A DNA stretch of 64,000 nt, from NCBI GenBank assembly GCA_000503195.1, contig AYSC01000016.1, positions 27,556 through 91,555 on the forward strand, written 5' to 3'. Source of the DNA: Blastomonas sp. CACIA14H2. GTDB lineage: Bacteria; Pseudomonadota; Alphaproteobacteria; Sphingomonadales; Sphingomonadaceae. Position numbers and translations under genes: made by a program. A model generated the notes under the pieces. That model saw nothing but the letters and a program-made list of their open reading frames with translations, did not search any database and was not told the DNA's origin. Positions 7,977-16,670 of the stretch are shown in pieces (the stretch's first letter is position 1; every line of letters begins with the position of its first letter).

Positions 7977-9077
7977 ATGGGTTTCAAATGCGGTATCGTC
8001 GGGCTGCCGAATGTCGGCAAGTCCACGCTGTTCAACGCGCTGACCGAGACGCAGGCGGCGCAGGCGGCGAACTATCCGTTCTGCACGATCGAACCCAATG
8101 TCGGCAATGTCGCGGTGCCCGATCCTCGTCTCGACAAGCTCGCCGCGATCGCGGGCAGCCAGAAGATCATCCCCACCCAGCTGGCGTTCGTCGACATTGC
8201 GGGTCTGGTGCGCGGTGCGTCGAAGGGCGAAGGGCTGGGCAACCAGTTCCTCGGCAATATCCGCGAGGTCGACGCCATCGTCCACGTGCTGCGCTGCTTC
8301 GAGGATGATGACATCCAGCATGTCGAGAACAAGGTCGATCCGATCTCGGACGCCGAGACGGTCGAGACCGAATTGCTGCTCGCCGATCTCGAAAGCCTGG
8401 AGAAGCGCGTCCCCGGCCTCGTCAAGCGCGGCCAGCAGGGCGACAAGGAATCGAAGATCGGCGCATCGGTGCTCGGCAAGGCGCTCGAGCTGCTGCGCGA
8501 AGGCAAGCCCGCGCGGCTGACCGAGCCTGCCGATGACGAGGAAGCGCGCGTGCTCGCGCAGGCGCAGCTGCTCACCTCCAAGCCCGTGCTCTATGTCTGC
8601 AATGTCGACGAGGGCAGCGCCGCCAACGGCAATGCGTTCAGCGCGCGCGTGTTTGAAAAGGCCAGGGCGGAAGGCGCGGAGGCCGTCGTGGTCTCCGCCG
8701 CGATCGAATCCGAGCTGGTCGGCATGGACCATGAGGGGCGGATGGAATTCCTTTCCGATCTGGGGCTCGAGGAGACCGGCCTCGCCCGCGTCATCCGCGC
8801 TGGCTACGATCTGCTCCACCTCATCACCTTCTTCACCGTCGGCCCCAAGGAAGCGCGCGCCTGGACGGTCGAGGTCGGCTCCAAGGCTCCGCAGGCGGCC
8901 GGCGAGATCCACAGCGATTTCGAACGCGGCTTCATCCGCGCCGAGACCATCGCCTATGACGATTATGTCGCGCTCAATGGCGAGGCCGGCGCGCGCGATG
9001 CCGGCAAGCTGCGCCAGGAAGGCAAGGACTATGTCGTTCAGGACGGCGACGTGCTGCACTTCAAGTTCAACGTCTGA
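7977..9077 (+). CDS. ychF: Redox-regulated ATPase YchF (OLA1 family)
   Basis: A 366-residue TRAFAC-class P-loop protein that prefers ATP, associates with ribosomes and is linked to stress responses. GLPNVGKSTLFNAL (Walker A, residues 8-21), the DIAGLVRGASKGEG switch II region, NVDEG in place of the usual NKxD (consistent with ATP preference) and a C-terminal TGS domain (ITFFTVGPKEARAW onward) are all present. ATG 7977 starts MGFKCGIVG, as in homologues. It probably has its own promoter in the 90-bp gap after the SDR gene. Confidence 0.97.
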   Translation: MGFKCGIVGLPNVGKSTLFNALTETQAAQAANYPFCTIEPNVGNVAVPDPRLDKLAAIAGSQKIIPTQLAFVDIAGLVRGASKGEGLGNQFLGNIREVDAIVHVLRCFEDDDIQHVENKVDPISDAETVETELLLADLESLEKRVPGLVKRGQQGDKESKIGASVLGKALELLREGKPARLTEPADDEEARVLAQAQLLTSKPVLYVCNVDEGSAANGNAFSARVFEKARAEGAEAVVVSAAIESELVGMDHEGRMEFLSDLGLEETGLARVIRAGYDLLHLITFFTVGPKEARAWTVEVGSKAPQAAGEIHSDFERGFIRAETIAYDDYVALNGEAGARDAGKLRQEGKDYVVQDGDVLHFKFNV

Positions 9078-9089
9078 GCCGGTGCCGGG

Positions 9090-9107
9090 CCGTCACAGGC
9101 CTGTCAG
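9090..9107 (+). promoter_or_regulatory. Pho-box-like direct repeat upstream of phoD
   Basis: CCGTCAC (9090-9096), AGGC, then CTGTCAG (9101-9107) is a second 7-4-7 repeat close to the PhoB consensus, 51 bp before the phoD start and on the same strand. Having two such sites before two phosphatase genes strengthens both calls. Confidence 0.6.
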
Positions 9108-9158
9108 ATAATCCGGGCATGGCGGTTCAGCGCCGCCGCCCATCGAAGGACCGAAGCC

Positions 9159-10715
9159 ATGCTCTCACGCCGCCTGTTCATCGCCGCCGCGCCGCTCGCT
9201 CTCGCCGCGCCCGGCATCCTCAGGGCGCAGAGCGTGTTCCGCACCTTTCCCTTCGCGCTCGGCATCGCCTCGGGCGATCCCTCGCCCGACGGTTTCGTCA
9301 TCTGGACCCGGCTCGCCCCCGATCCGCTCGAAGCGCATGGCGGGATGCCGATGGCGCCCATGGCGGTGGACTGGGAGGTGGCGAGCGACGACCGTTTCGC
9401 CAATATCGTCGCGAAGGGCCAGGTGATCGCCCGACCCGAGACCGCGCACAGTGTGCATGTCGAGGTCGGCGGGCTGCAGCCGCAGCGCCCCTATTGGTAT
9501 CGCTTCACCGCAGGCGGAGAGCGCAGCTTCAGCGGCCGCGCGCGCACGCTGCCGCTCGCGCAGGCGGCCGTCGAGCGCCTCAAGTTCGGCGTCGTGGGAT
9601 GCCAGAATTTCGAGGACGGCTATTACGGCGCGTACGCTCACCTCGCGCGCGAGGAGCTCGATTTCGTCTTCCATTATGGCGACTATATCTACGAATATGG
9701 CGGCAGCCCGACGCGCGCGAATTATTTCAGCGGCGGCCTGCAGGTGCCGGTGCGGCTGCATGTCGGGCAGAATCTCTATGACCTGGCCGACTATCGCCAG
9801 CGTTACGCCCAGACCAAGACCGATACCGACCTGCAGCGTGCGCATGCCGCGCACAGCTTCTTCCCCACCTTCGACGACCACGAGGTCGAGAACAACTGGG
9901 TGGCAGGCATTAGCGGCGGCAGGGACGTTCCGGCAGACGCGTTCGAGCTTCGCCGCGCCGCCGCGCTGCAGGCCTGGTACGAGCACATGCCGATCCGCCG
10001 CGCCAACATGCCGCGCTTCGGCACCGGCACCTTTCACCGCACCGCGCGCTTCGGCAACCTTGCCGAACTGCAGCTGCTCGACACCCGGTCCTATCGCAGC
10101 GATCAGGCGTGCGACGACGGCTTCAAGCCGATCTGCGAGGGCGTGGGCGACAAGACAGCACAAGTGCTGGGCGCGGAGCAGGAGGAATGGCTCGCGCGCA
10201 ACCTCAAGCGCAACACCGCGCGCTGGAACTGCCTGGCGCAGCAGATCATGATGATGAGCCTCGACCGCAGGCGCGCCGCGAACGAGGACACCCGCATCGC
10301 GAACATGGACAGCTGGGCCGCCTATGAGGTGCCGCGCCAGCGCATGCTCGGCCGGATGGCCGGGCTGGGCAATGTCGTGGTGCTAACCGGCGACGAGCAC
10401 CAGAATTTCGTCGGCGATCTGGTCCATCAGGACAAGGTCGTGGGCACCGAGATCGTCGCCACCTCGATCAGCAGCGGCGGCGACGGATCGGATCTGCGTT
10501 ATGGCAGCGAGCAGATGATGAAGAACAATCCGGAGCTCAAGTTCCTCAACGACCAGCGCGGCTATGTGGTGTGCGAGGTGACGCCCGAGGCCTGGCTCAG
10601 CCATTTCCAGGTGGTCGACAAGGTGTCGGTGCGCCAGAACAGCATCAAGCGCCGGGCGACGGCGGAGATCGCGCACGGCACTCCCGGCGCGCGGATGACC
10701 GGGCTTTCGGCATGA
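9159..10715 (+). CDS. phoD: PhoD family alkaline phosphatase/phosphodiesterase, Tat-exported
   Basis: A 518-residue PhoD-type metallophosphatase that releases phosphate from mono- and diesters outside the cytoplasm. The N-terminus MLSRRLFIAAAPLALA is a Tat signal. The metal and active-site motifs are visible in order: VVGCQNFEDGYYGAY, FVFHYGDYIYEYG, FPTFDDHEVENNW and VVVLTGDEHQNF. The N-terminal Ig-like PhoD_N domain (GIASGDPSPDGFVIWTRL) is intact. Its stop overlaps the next start (ATGA), making an operon with the phosphodiesterase. A Pho box lies 51 bp upstream. Confidence 0.95.
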   Translation: MLSRRLFIAAAPLALAAPGILRAQSVFRTFPFALGIASGDPSPDGFVIWTRLAPDPLEAHGGMPMAPMAVDWEVASDDRFANIVAKGQVIARPETAHSVHVEVGGLQPQRPYWYRFTAGGERSFSGRARTLPLAQAAVERLKFGVVGCQNFEDGYYGAYAHLAREELDFVFHYGDYIYEYGGSPTRANYFSGGLQVPVRLHVGQNLYDLADYRQRYAQTKTDTDLQRAHAAHSFFPTFDDHEVENNWVAGISGGRDVPADAFELRRAAALQAWYEHMPIRRANMPRFGTGTFHRTARFGNLAELQLLDTRSYRSDQACDDGFKPICEGVGDKTAQVLGAEQEEWLARNLKRNTARWNCLAQQIMMMSLDRRRAANEDTRIANMDSWAAYEVPRQRMLGRMAGLGNVVVLTGDEHQNFVGDLVHQDKVVGTEIVATSISSGGDGSDLRYGSEQMMKNNPELKFLNDQRGYVVCEVTPEAWLSHFQVVDKVSVRQNSIKRRATAEIAHGTPGARMTGLSA

Positions 10716-11920
10716 TCGCGCGGCTGGTCGCGGCGCTGTTCGCGCTGGCGCTGGCAAGCCCGGCTTTCGCGCAGGACGCCGAGCCGCCGGTCACCATCCT
10801 GATCTCGATCGACGGGATGCGTCCCGACTATCTCGAGCGCGGGCTGACGCCCCATCTCGCGGAATTCCGCCAGCGCGGCGTTGCGGCGGCGATGCGGCCG
10901 AGCTTTCCCAGCAAGACCTTTCCCAACCATTATACCATCGTCACCGGCAAGCGCCCCGACCGCAACGGCATTGTCGGCAACCTGATGATCGATCCGACCC
11001 GCCCCGACCAGATGTTCAGCATGGGCGATGCGCGCCAGGCGCTCGATCCTTTCTGGTGGGCCGAGGCCGAGCCGGTCTGGATCACCGCCGAAAAGGCGGG
11101 CGTGCGCACCGCGACGATGTTCTGGCCGGGCAGCGAGGTCGCGCATGACGGCCGCCGTCCGAGCGACTGGCTGCGCTTCGACCAGAATATCGGCAACGCG
11201 CAGCGCGTGAACACCGTGCTCGACTGGATGCGCCGTCCGGCAGCGATCCGCCCGCGCCTCGTCACCATGTATTTCGATACCGTCGACACCGCCGGACACC
11301 GGTTCGGCCCGGGCCGCTCGCCCGAGCTCGACGCCGCGATTGCCGAGGTCGATGCGCGGATCGGCGATCTGGTGCGCGGGGTCGAGGCCCTGGGCGTGCG
11401 CGCCAATTTCGTCATCACCGCCGATCACGGCATGGCGGAGACCGCCGAGACCCGCGTGATCCAGCTCGACGAACTGATCGACCGCGCCAGCTATATTGCG
11501 GTCGAAGCCGGGCCCTATGCCGCGATAGAACCGGCAGCGGGCACCGACGATCGCGTCTATCAGGCGCTGCTCAGGCCGCACGACCATATGGCCTGCCATC
11601 GCAAGGAGCAGCTGCCTGAGCATCTGCATTATGGCAGGAACCCGCGCGTCGCCGCGATCATCTGCATCGCCGACAATGGCTGGACGATCCTGTCGGGCAC
11701 CCCGCCCTATCCGGTAAAGGGCGGCGCGCACGGCTATGATCCCGTCCATGCCGACATGCACGCGCTGTTCATGGCCTTCGGCCCCTCGATCCGCCCGACT
11801 CAAACGCTGCCGCTGTTCGACAATGTCGATGTCTATCCGCTGCTCGCGGCGCTGACCGGGATCGCGCCACTGCCCTCGGACGGCGATGCCGCCACGCTTG
11901 CCCCGCTGCTGGCGCGCTGA
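10712..11920 (+). CDS. Ectonucleotide pyrophosphatase/phosphodiesterase (NPP), exported
   Basis: A 402-residue alkaline-phosphatase-superfamily enzyme predicted to hydrolyse nucleotide diesters. A Sec signal (MIARLVAALFALALASPAFA) precedes ISIDGMRPDYL. The catalytic Thr lies in PSKTFPNHYTIVTG, and the zinc ligands in DTVDTAGHRFGPG, ITADHGM and KGGAHGYD. The start ATG 10712 overlaps the phoD stop by 4 nt; the longer upstream frame lies inside phoD and was rejected. Together with PhoD and PhoX it gives the cell three exported ways to recover phosphate from organic compounds. Confidence 0.93.
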   Translation: MIARLVAALFALALASPAFAQDAEPPVTILISIDGMRPDYLERGLTPHLAEFRQRGVAAAMRPSFPSKTFPNHYTIVTGKRPDRNGIVGNLMIDPTRPDQMFSMGDARQALDPFWWAEAEPVWITAEKAGVRTATMFWPGSEVAHDGRRPSDWLRFDQNIGNAQRVNTVLDWMRRPAAIRPRLVTMYFDTVDTAGHRFGPGRSPELDAAIAEVDARIGDLVRGVEALGVRANFVITADHGMAETAETRVIQLDELIDRASYIAVEAGPYAAIEPAAGTDDRVYQALLRPHDHMACHRKEQLPEHLHYGRNPRVAAIICIADNGWTILSGTPPYPVKGGAHGYDPVHADMHALFMAFGPSIRPTQTLPLFDNVDVYPLLAALTGIAPLPSDGDAATLAPLLAR

Positions 11921-11956
11921 TTTTGCTTGCAAATACAAGGTTGCGCATCAAGACTT

Positions 11957-12427
11957 ATGTCCATGATCCATTATGAAGACCTGGAAGTCGGCTCGACTTC
12001 GAAATTCGGCCATTATGACGTCACCCGCGAGGAGGTGATGGAGTTCGCGCGCAAATACGATCCGCAGCCCTTCCATCTCGACGACGAGGCGGCGGCGCAG
12101 ACGCATTTCGGGCGGCTGTCGGCGAGCGGCTGGCATACCTGCGCGATGATGATGGCGATGCTGGTCGAGAACATGAAGACCACGCGCCAGGCGGGTCTGG
12201 GATCGCCCGGCATGGACAGTCTGCGCTGGGTGAAGCCCGTCTATCCGGGCGACACGCTGCGCATCGAGACCACGATCATCGAGAAGCGGCGGTCGAAGAA
12301 CCGCCCCGACATGGGGCTGTTCAAGTCCGATGTCGTCATCTTCAACCAGAATGACGAGCCGGTGATGACGCTGCGCAGCAACGGCCTGATCAAGGTGCGC
12401 AACCCGGAAGCGCCGATCGAGGACTGA
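11957..12427 (+). CDS. MaoC family (hot-dog) enoyl-CoA hydratase-like protein
   Basis: A 156-residue single hot-dog domain protein. YDPQPFHLDDEAA near residues 32-44 is the hydratase-2 motif with Asp and His, followed by LSASGWHTCAM. SLRWVKPVYPGDTL is the typical central strand. MaoC hydratases act on (R)-specific 2-enoyl-CoA thioesters, but the exact substrate cannot be told. ATG 11957 is the first sensible start; the upstream TTG adds ten residues not typical of the family. Confidence 0.92.
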   Translation: MSMIHYEDLEVGSTSKFGHYDVTREEVMEFARKYDPQPFHLDDEAAAQTHFGRLSASGWHTCAMMMAMLVENMKTTRQAGLGSPGMDSLRWVKPVYPGDTLRIETTIIEKRRSKNRPDMGLFKSDVVIFNQNDEPVMTLRSNGLIKVRNPEAPIED

Positions 12428-12439
12428 GCAAGCCAGGCC

Positions 12440-12955
12440 TCAGTTGCAGGCCCAGAACCCGTCTTTGTACGCGAAGGCGGGGCCATCGCTGTCGCTGACC
12501 TGCATGCTCGCCGTGCTGCCCGCAGCGTCCTTGCCCGAAGCCGAGACCATCAGCGTCACGCCCTCGCCCGCAAAGCTGCCCCCGGTCTGCTGCACCGGGC
12601 CCGAGGGCGCAAGCTGCACCGTCCTGCCCGCCACCGAGACCATCGCCTTGCCGCCGGTCTTACTGGCCACCAGTACCGGCAGCGCGCCCTGGGCCGGGCT
12701 GAAGCGGCACGCGCCGCTCTCCATCCCCGCCCCGCCGATCGCGCTAGACAGCAGCGGCTCGAGCTTCGATCCCTCGGCATCGACCGCCTGCAGCCCCGTC
12801 GCCGGAGTGGGCGTCGTGCCACCCGCCGAGGCCGACACGGTGCCTTGCGCGGCGGGCGCGCCGCCGTCGAGCGTCACCAGCTCGTCGTCTTGCGCAGGTT
12901 CGCTGCTGCACGCCGCGAGCAACGCCAGCGGGAGAATCAGGGCCAAAGTCTTCAT
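12440..12955 (-). CDS. Small lipoprotein of unknown function
   Basis: A 171-residue protein from ATG 12955. The N-terminus MKTLALILPLALLAAC is a clear lipoprotein signal with the lipobox LAAC near residues 13-16. A Gly/Ala/Thr-rich linker leads to a C-terminal domain containing two Cys (SGACRFSP and the terminal FWACN) that could form a disulfide. I do not recognise the family. It lies 11 bp after the small membrane protein gene on the same strand, so they are probably one operon. Confidence 0.8.
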   Translation of the reverse strand: MKTLALILPLALLAACSSEPAQDDELVTLDGGAPAAQGTVSASAGGTTPTPATGLQAVDAEGSKLEPLLSSAIGGAGMESGACRFSPAQGALPVLVASKTGGKAMVSVAGRTVQLAPSGPVQQTGGSFAGEGVTLMVSASGKDAAGSTASMQVSDSDGPAFAYKDGFWACN

Positions 12956-12966
12956 CAAATGCTCCC

Positions 12967-13260
12967 TCAACCTGGCAGGATGCCCACCGCCAGTTCGGCC
13001 CAGACGAGCAGGAAGGCAAGCGCCATCGCGGCGAGCAGCATCGCCCGGTGGACCGGCTTGCGCACGGTCCGCACGGCCAGCTCTACCGCGAGACCGCCAA
13101 GCCCGATCATCAGCGCCAGCGCCGCGAAATCCTCGGCGCCCCAGTTCATCTCGCGCGTGAACAGCATCGCGATGGCGGGCGCCACGAGCAACGCGGCCGC
13201 AGCGGACCATGCCATCTGGCGCGGCGTGAATCGGGCATTGTGCGCAGTCGTCATGTTCAT
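12967..13260 (-). CDS. Small membrane protein of unknown function
   Basis: A 97-residue protein with three likely membrane helices (about residues 15-35, 43-60 and 70-93). GCAGGAGAT lies 8-9 bases before ATG 13260 and supports the start. The family was not recognised. Its partner downstream is a small lipoprotein, so an envelope role is likely, but nothing more specific can be said. Confidence 0.75.
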   Translation of the reverse strand: MNMTTAHNARFTPRQMAWSAAAALLVAPAIAMLFTREMNWGAEDFAALALMIGLGGLAVELAVRTVRKPVHRAMLLAAMALAFLLVWAELAVGILPG

Positions 13261-13373
13261 CGTTCGATCTCCTGCCCCCGCGAGCCCAGATTATACCGGC
13301 AGTTCAGAGGCTTGCACAGCCCCTGCGGATGACCGGGCTACCACCGGAAAAACAGGCCGTGAGCCCGCCCCGC

Positions 13374-13450
13374 CCCTCCCTCGATGGGAGAGGCAGCGAG
13401 ACCTGGCGACGAAGGAGCCTAGTCGCAGCGGTGAGGGTGTCGGTGCCGCA
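13374..13450. repeat. Long-form palindromic repeat element upstream of the small membrane protein gene
   Basis: CTCCCTCGATGGGAG begins a roughly 75-bp element continuing through GGCAGCGAGACCTGGC and CTAGTCGCAGCGGTGAGGGTG. The same order, inverted, is found at 57718-57791. A separate short CCCTCCCCGATCAGGGGGG tract lies at about 13508-13527. The stretch 13261-13542 has no gene. Confidence 0.7.
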
Positions 13451-13542
13451 AGGTGCACGGCTTCGGCCACGAAAGCATCGCGCAATCCGGCCCAAACACG
13501 CCCGCCCTGCCCTCCCCGATCAGGGGGGAAGGCCAGCAGCGG

Positions 13543-14190
13543 TCAGCCGTCGAGCACGTCCGCGATCTGGCCGGCGACGGCGTCCATGCTGGCCATGCCG
13601 TCGACGCGGCTGACGATGCCGCGCGCTTCGTAGATCGGCAGGATCGGCGCGGTCTTGGCGCGATATTCGGCCATGCGCGTACGCACGGTTTCCTCGTTAT
13701 CGTCGGGACGGCGCTTGAACTCGGTCGATCCGCACTTGTCGCACACGCCTTGCTTGGCGGGCAGCTTGTAGCGGTCGTGATAGCCCTCGCCGCAATTGGC
13801 GCAGGTGAAGCGGCCGGTGATGCGATCGACCAGCGCGTCCTCGTTCACCTCGAGCTCGATGACATGGTGCAGGCTGCGACCACGCGCGTCGAGGATCTCG
13901 TCGAGCGATTCGGCCTGGGCCGCAGTGCGCGGATAGCCGTCGAAGATGATGCCGGTTTCGGGCGACAGCTCGTCGAGCGCATCGCCGATGATTCCCGAGA
14001 CGATCTCGTCCGAAACCAGCTCGCCCGCTTCCATCACCGCCTTGGCCTTGAGGCCGATCGGCGTGCCCGCCTTCACCGCCGCGCGCAGCATGTCGCCGGT
14101 CGACAGCTGCTTCATGCCGCGCTCGTCGACCAGACGCTGGGCTTGGGTGCCCTTGCCCGCGCCCGGAGGGCCCAAAAGAATGATATTCAT
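13543..14190 (-). CDS. adk: Adenylate kinase
   Basis: Converts AMP and ATP to two ADP. A 215-residue long-type kinase. MNIILLGPPGAGKGTQAQRL begins at ATG 14190 with the P-loop, and FDGYPRT is the AMP-site motif. The LID domain carries two Cys pairs, CANC and CDKC (about residues 130-133 and 150-153), the four-Cys zinc-binding version absent from E. coli Adk. It follows secY on the same strand, an arrangement shared with many bacteria. The longer start at 14208 adds residues not seen in the family. Confidence 0.97.
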   Translation of the reverse strand: MNIILLGPPGAGKGTQAQRLVDERGMKQLSTGDMLRAAVKAGTPIGLKAKAVMEAGELVSDEIVSGIIGDALDELSPETGIIFDGYPRTAAQAESLDEILDARGRSLHHVIELEVNEDALVDRITGRFTCANCGEGYHDRYKLPAKQGVCDKCGSTEFKRRPDDNEETVRTRMAEYRAKTAPILPIYEARGIVSRVDGMASMDAVAGQIADVLDG

Positions 14191-14251
14191 GGGTAATCCA
14201 TCCCCCAACGGGCCGGTTGCGCCCGGCCCAGTCTATCCCTGAACGCCGCGC

Positions 14252-15619
14252 TTAGCGCAAGCGTCCCTTGAGCTTGGCCTTCTTGATCAGGTCGGCATAT
14301 TGATGCGCCAGCAGATGGCTCTGGATCTGCGTGATCGTGTCGACGGTGACGTTGACGACGATCAGCAGGCTGGTGCCGCCGAGGAAGAACAGCGGAATGC
14401 CGGTTTGCGCGATCACATATTCGGGCAGCACGCAGACAAAGGTCAGATAGGCTGCGCCGACCACGGTGATGCGGGTGAGCACATAATCCAGATAGGTCGC
14501 GGTGTTCTTGCCCGGACGGATGCCGGGGATGAAGCCGCCATTCTTCTTGAGATTTTCCGACGTCTCCTCCGGGTTGAACACCACGGCGGTGTAGAAGAAG
14601 CAGAAGAAGATGATGCCCAGCGCATAGAGCGTCATGTACAGCGGCTGGCCGTGCGCCAGATACTGGTTGAGCGTCTGCAATGCACCGCCCGCGGTCGAAT
14701 TGGGATCGACCGAATTGCCCGCGAACTGCGTGATCGTCAGCGGCATCAGCAGCAGCGACGAGGCGAAGATCGGCGGAATGACGCCCGCGGTGTTGATCTT
14801 GAGCGGCAGATGGCTGCGATCGGCCTGCATCACGCCGCGCTGCGTCGCGCGCTTGGGATACTGGATCAGCACACGGCGCTGTGCGCGCTCCATGAAGCTG
14901 ATCAGCAGCACCAGGCCGACGATCATGGCGAGAAGCGCGAAGATCGCGAAGGGCGAGATCGATCCGGTGCGGCCGCCTTCGAACATCTGCGCGCCGAAGA
15001 CCGGCATCTGTGCGACGATGCCCGCCATGATGATCAGCGAGATGCCGTTGCCGATGCCGCGCGCGGTGATCTGCTCACCCAGCCACATCAGGAACATCGT
15101 GCCGCCGACAAGGCTGATCACCGCGCCGACGCGGAACATGATGCCCGGATCGATCACCGCCTGGATGCCGCTGGCACCGGCATAGGATTCGAGGCCCACG
15201 GCGATGAAATAGCCCTGCATGGCGGTGAGGAACACGGTGCCGTAGCGCGTGTACTGGTTGAGCTTCTTGCGGCCCGACTCGCCTTCCTTCTTGATCGCGG
15301 CGAGCTGCGGCGAGAGCGAGGCGGCGAGCTGCACGACGATCGAGGCGGTGATGTACGGCATCACGCCGAGCGCGATCAGGCTCATGCGCTCGAGCGAACC
15401 GCCCGAGAAGGTGTTGAAGATATCGAGAACGCCGCCCTTGGTCTGCTGGTACAGCGCGGCAAGCGCGGTCGGATCGACGCCGGGGAGCGGAACATAGCTC
15501 AGCAGGCGGAAGATGATGAGAGCACCGATGGTGAACCAGATGCGGTTCTTCAGATCGGTCGCCTGGCTGAATTTCGCCAGGCTGAAATTGCTAGCCAGAT
15601 TGTCGGCCCGTGATGCCAT
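14252..15619 (-). CDS. secY: Preprotein translocase subunit SecY
   Basis: The central channel of the Sec translocon, 455 residues with ten predicted membrane helices. The start is ATG 15619 (MASRADNLASNFSLAKF). Typical segments include FRLLSYVPLPGVDP in the first helix region, the plug/lateral-gate stretch FNTFSGGSLERMSLIALGVMPYI read in two parts, and RPGKNTATYLDYVLTRI in the cytoplasmic C5 loop used for ribosome/SecA contact. It is last but one in the spc-type cluster and is separated from rplO by about 200 bp, so it may have its own promoter. Confidence 0.97.
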   Translation of the reverse strand: MASRADNLASNFSLAKFSQATDLKNRIWFTIGALIIFRLLSYVPLPGVDPTALAALYQQTKGGVLDIFNTFSGGSLERMSLIALGVMPYITASIVVQLAASLSPQLAAIKKEGESGRKKLNQYTRYGTVFLTAMQGYFIAVGLESYAGASGIQAVIDPGIMFRVGAVISLVGGTMFLMWLGEQITARGIGNGISLIIMAGIVAQMPVFGAQMFEGGRTGSISPFAIFALLAMIVGLVLLISFMERAQRRVLIQYPKRATQRGVMQADRSHLPLKINTAGVIPPIFASSLLLMPLTITQFAGNSVDPNSTAGGALQTLNQYLAHGQPLYMTLYALGIIFFCFFYTAVVFNPEETSENLKKNGGFIPGIRPGKNTATYLDYVLTRITVVGAAYLTFVCVLPEYVIAQTGIPLFFLGGTSLLIVVNVTVDTITQIQSHLLAHQYADLIKKAKLKGRLR

Positions 15620-15756
15620 GAAACCTGTATCCCAAAAAGCGGCCCATTGAGCGCCCATGCTGGCGCGTGGCCGAAAATCCTGTCCGAAGCGCCTTAGCCC
15701 CCGCGCCTGTCCGCCTTAGCGACGACAAGCCGCAGCGATACCGCCTTGGGGCGCTT

Positions 15757-15808
15757 CAAGCAAGACGCCCCGCGCTCACCATATCGGGAGGCGGGGCGTG
15801 CTTGACAA
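15757..15808 (-). other. Hairpin in the rplO-secY gap
   Basis: CGCCCCGC and GCGGGGCG (8 bp) flanked by CAAGCA/TGCTTG form a long imperfect stem around a 17-base loop, just downstream of the rplO stop. There is no U-run on the minus strand. It could reduce read-through from the ribosomal genes into secY or protect the upstream mRNA end. The rest of the 15620-15822 gap shows no gene. Confidence 0.5.
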
Positions 15809-15822
15809 GCCGACCGTAAGGG

Positions 15823-16323
15823 TCAGGCTTTCTTTTCGCGTTCCGGCTTGCGATAGGGTTCGCGCGGAGCGATGATCTCGACCTTGCCGCCAGCCTTTTC
15901 GATGGCTTCGACGGCCGACTTCGACGCACCGGCCACCGCGAAGGTGACCTTGGCGGTCAATTCGCCCTTGGCGAGCAGACGCACGCCATCCTTGCCGCCG
16001 CGCGACAGGCCGGCAGCGCGCAGCGCCGCCTGGTCGACAGTGCCGTCGGTGGCGAGCTTGCCGGCATCGATGAACTTCTGGATCATGCCCAGGTTGACGA
16101 TGTCGTAATCCTTGCCAAACGGATTGTTGAAGCCGCGCTTCGGAATGCGCATGTGGAGCGGCATCTGGCCGCCTTCAAATCCGGCGATCGAGACGCCCGA
16201 ACGGCTGGTCTGGCCCTTCTGGCCGCGTCCGCCGGTCTTGCCCTTGCCCGAGCCGATGCCGCGTCCGACGCGCATACGGCCCTTGCGGGCGCCTTCATTG
16301 TCCTTGATTTCGTTCAGTTTCAT
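15823..16323 (-). CDS. rplO: 50S ribosomal protein L15
   Basis: A 166-residue large-subunit protein. It starts [20 protein letters not shown] and has the glycine-rich [19 protein letters not shown] segment that reaches into the 23S core, then [18 protein letters not shown]. It carries a basic C-terminal tail. A repeat cluster separates it from rpmD. Confidence 0.98.
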   Translation of the reverse strand: MKLNEIKDNEGARKGRMRVGRGIGSGKGKTGGRGQKGQTSRSGVSIAGFEGGQMPLHMRIPKRGFNNPFGKDYDIVNLGMIQKFIDAGKLATDGTVDQAALRAAGLSRGGKDGVRLLAKGELTAKVTFAVAGASKSAVEAIEKAGGKVEIIAPREPYRKPEREKKA

Positions 16324-16360
16324 GGGTGCACTCGCTTTCGCTTTGTTCGCGCTGATAAAA

Positions 16361-16479
16361 CTCTCTCCCCTCCAGGGAAGAGATATGCAGCCTTGCCAGC
16401 TTGCTGGTCAGGCGCAGTAGAGAGGGGCAGGCCATAGCGCAAGCCCCTCTGCCAACCCTCTCCCCGCAAGGGGAGAGGG
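16361..16479. repeat. Two palindromic repeats inside the spc-type ribosomal cluster
   Basis: One long-form element (CTCTCTCCCCTCC onward, with GCCAGCTTGCTGG at about 16394-16406) is followed by a perfect 10-bp-arm palindrome (16456-16465 and 16470-16479, loop GCAA). They fill the unusually wide 165-bp gap between rpmD and rplO. The sequence matches the dispersed repeat family elsewhere in the window. Confidence 0.75.
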
Positions 16480-16488
16480 CTAGTGAGG

Positions 16489-16665
16489 TCAATCGACGAT
16501 CGTCACCATGTGACGGACCTTCTGGATCATGCCGCGAATTTCGGGCGTGTCCGTGTGTTCCACCACGCGGTTCATCTTGCCGAGGCCCAGGCCTGCCAGC
16601 ACCTTGCGCTGCGATTCCGGGCGACGGATCGGCGATCCGGTCTGCTTTACCTTGATGGTTGCCAT
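16489..16665 (-). CDS. rpmD: 50S ribosomal protein L30
   Basis: A 58-residue protein read directly from the sequence. It starts at ATG 16665 with [19 protein letters not shown] and ends HMVTIVD before TGA 16489-16491. The L30 signature [16 protein letters not shown] follows the start. It lies 5 bp after rpsE, as expected in a spc operon. Confidence 0.97.
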   Translation of the reverse strand: MATIKVKQTGSPIRRPESQRKVLAGLGLGKMNRVVEHTDTPEIRGMIQKVRHMVTIVD

Positions 16666-16670
16666 GTCGA

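Noticed and set aside
6876..9059. A 727-codon open frame opposite the SDR and ychF genes
   Set aside because: It spans two real genes on the other strand and their intergenic gap and has no family signature.
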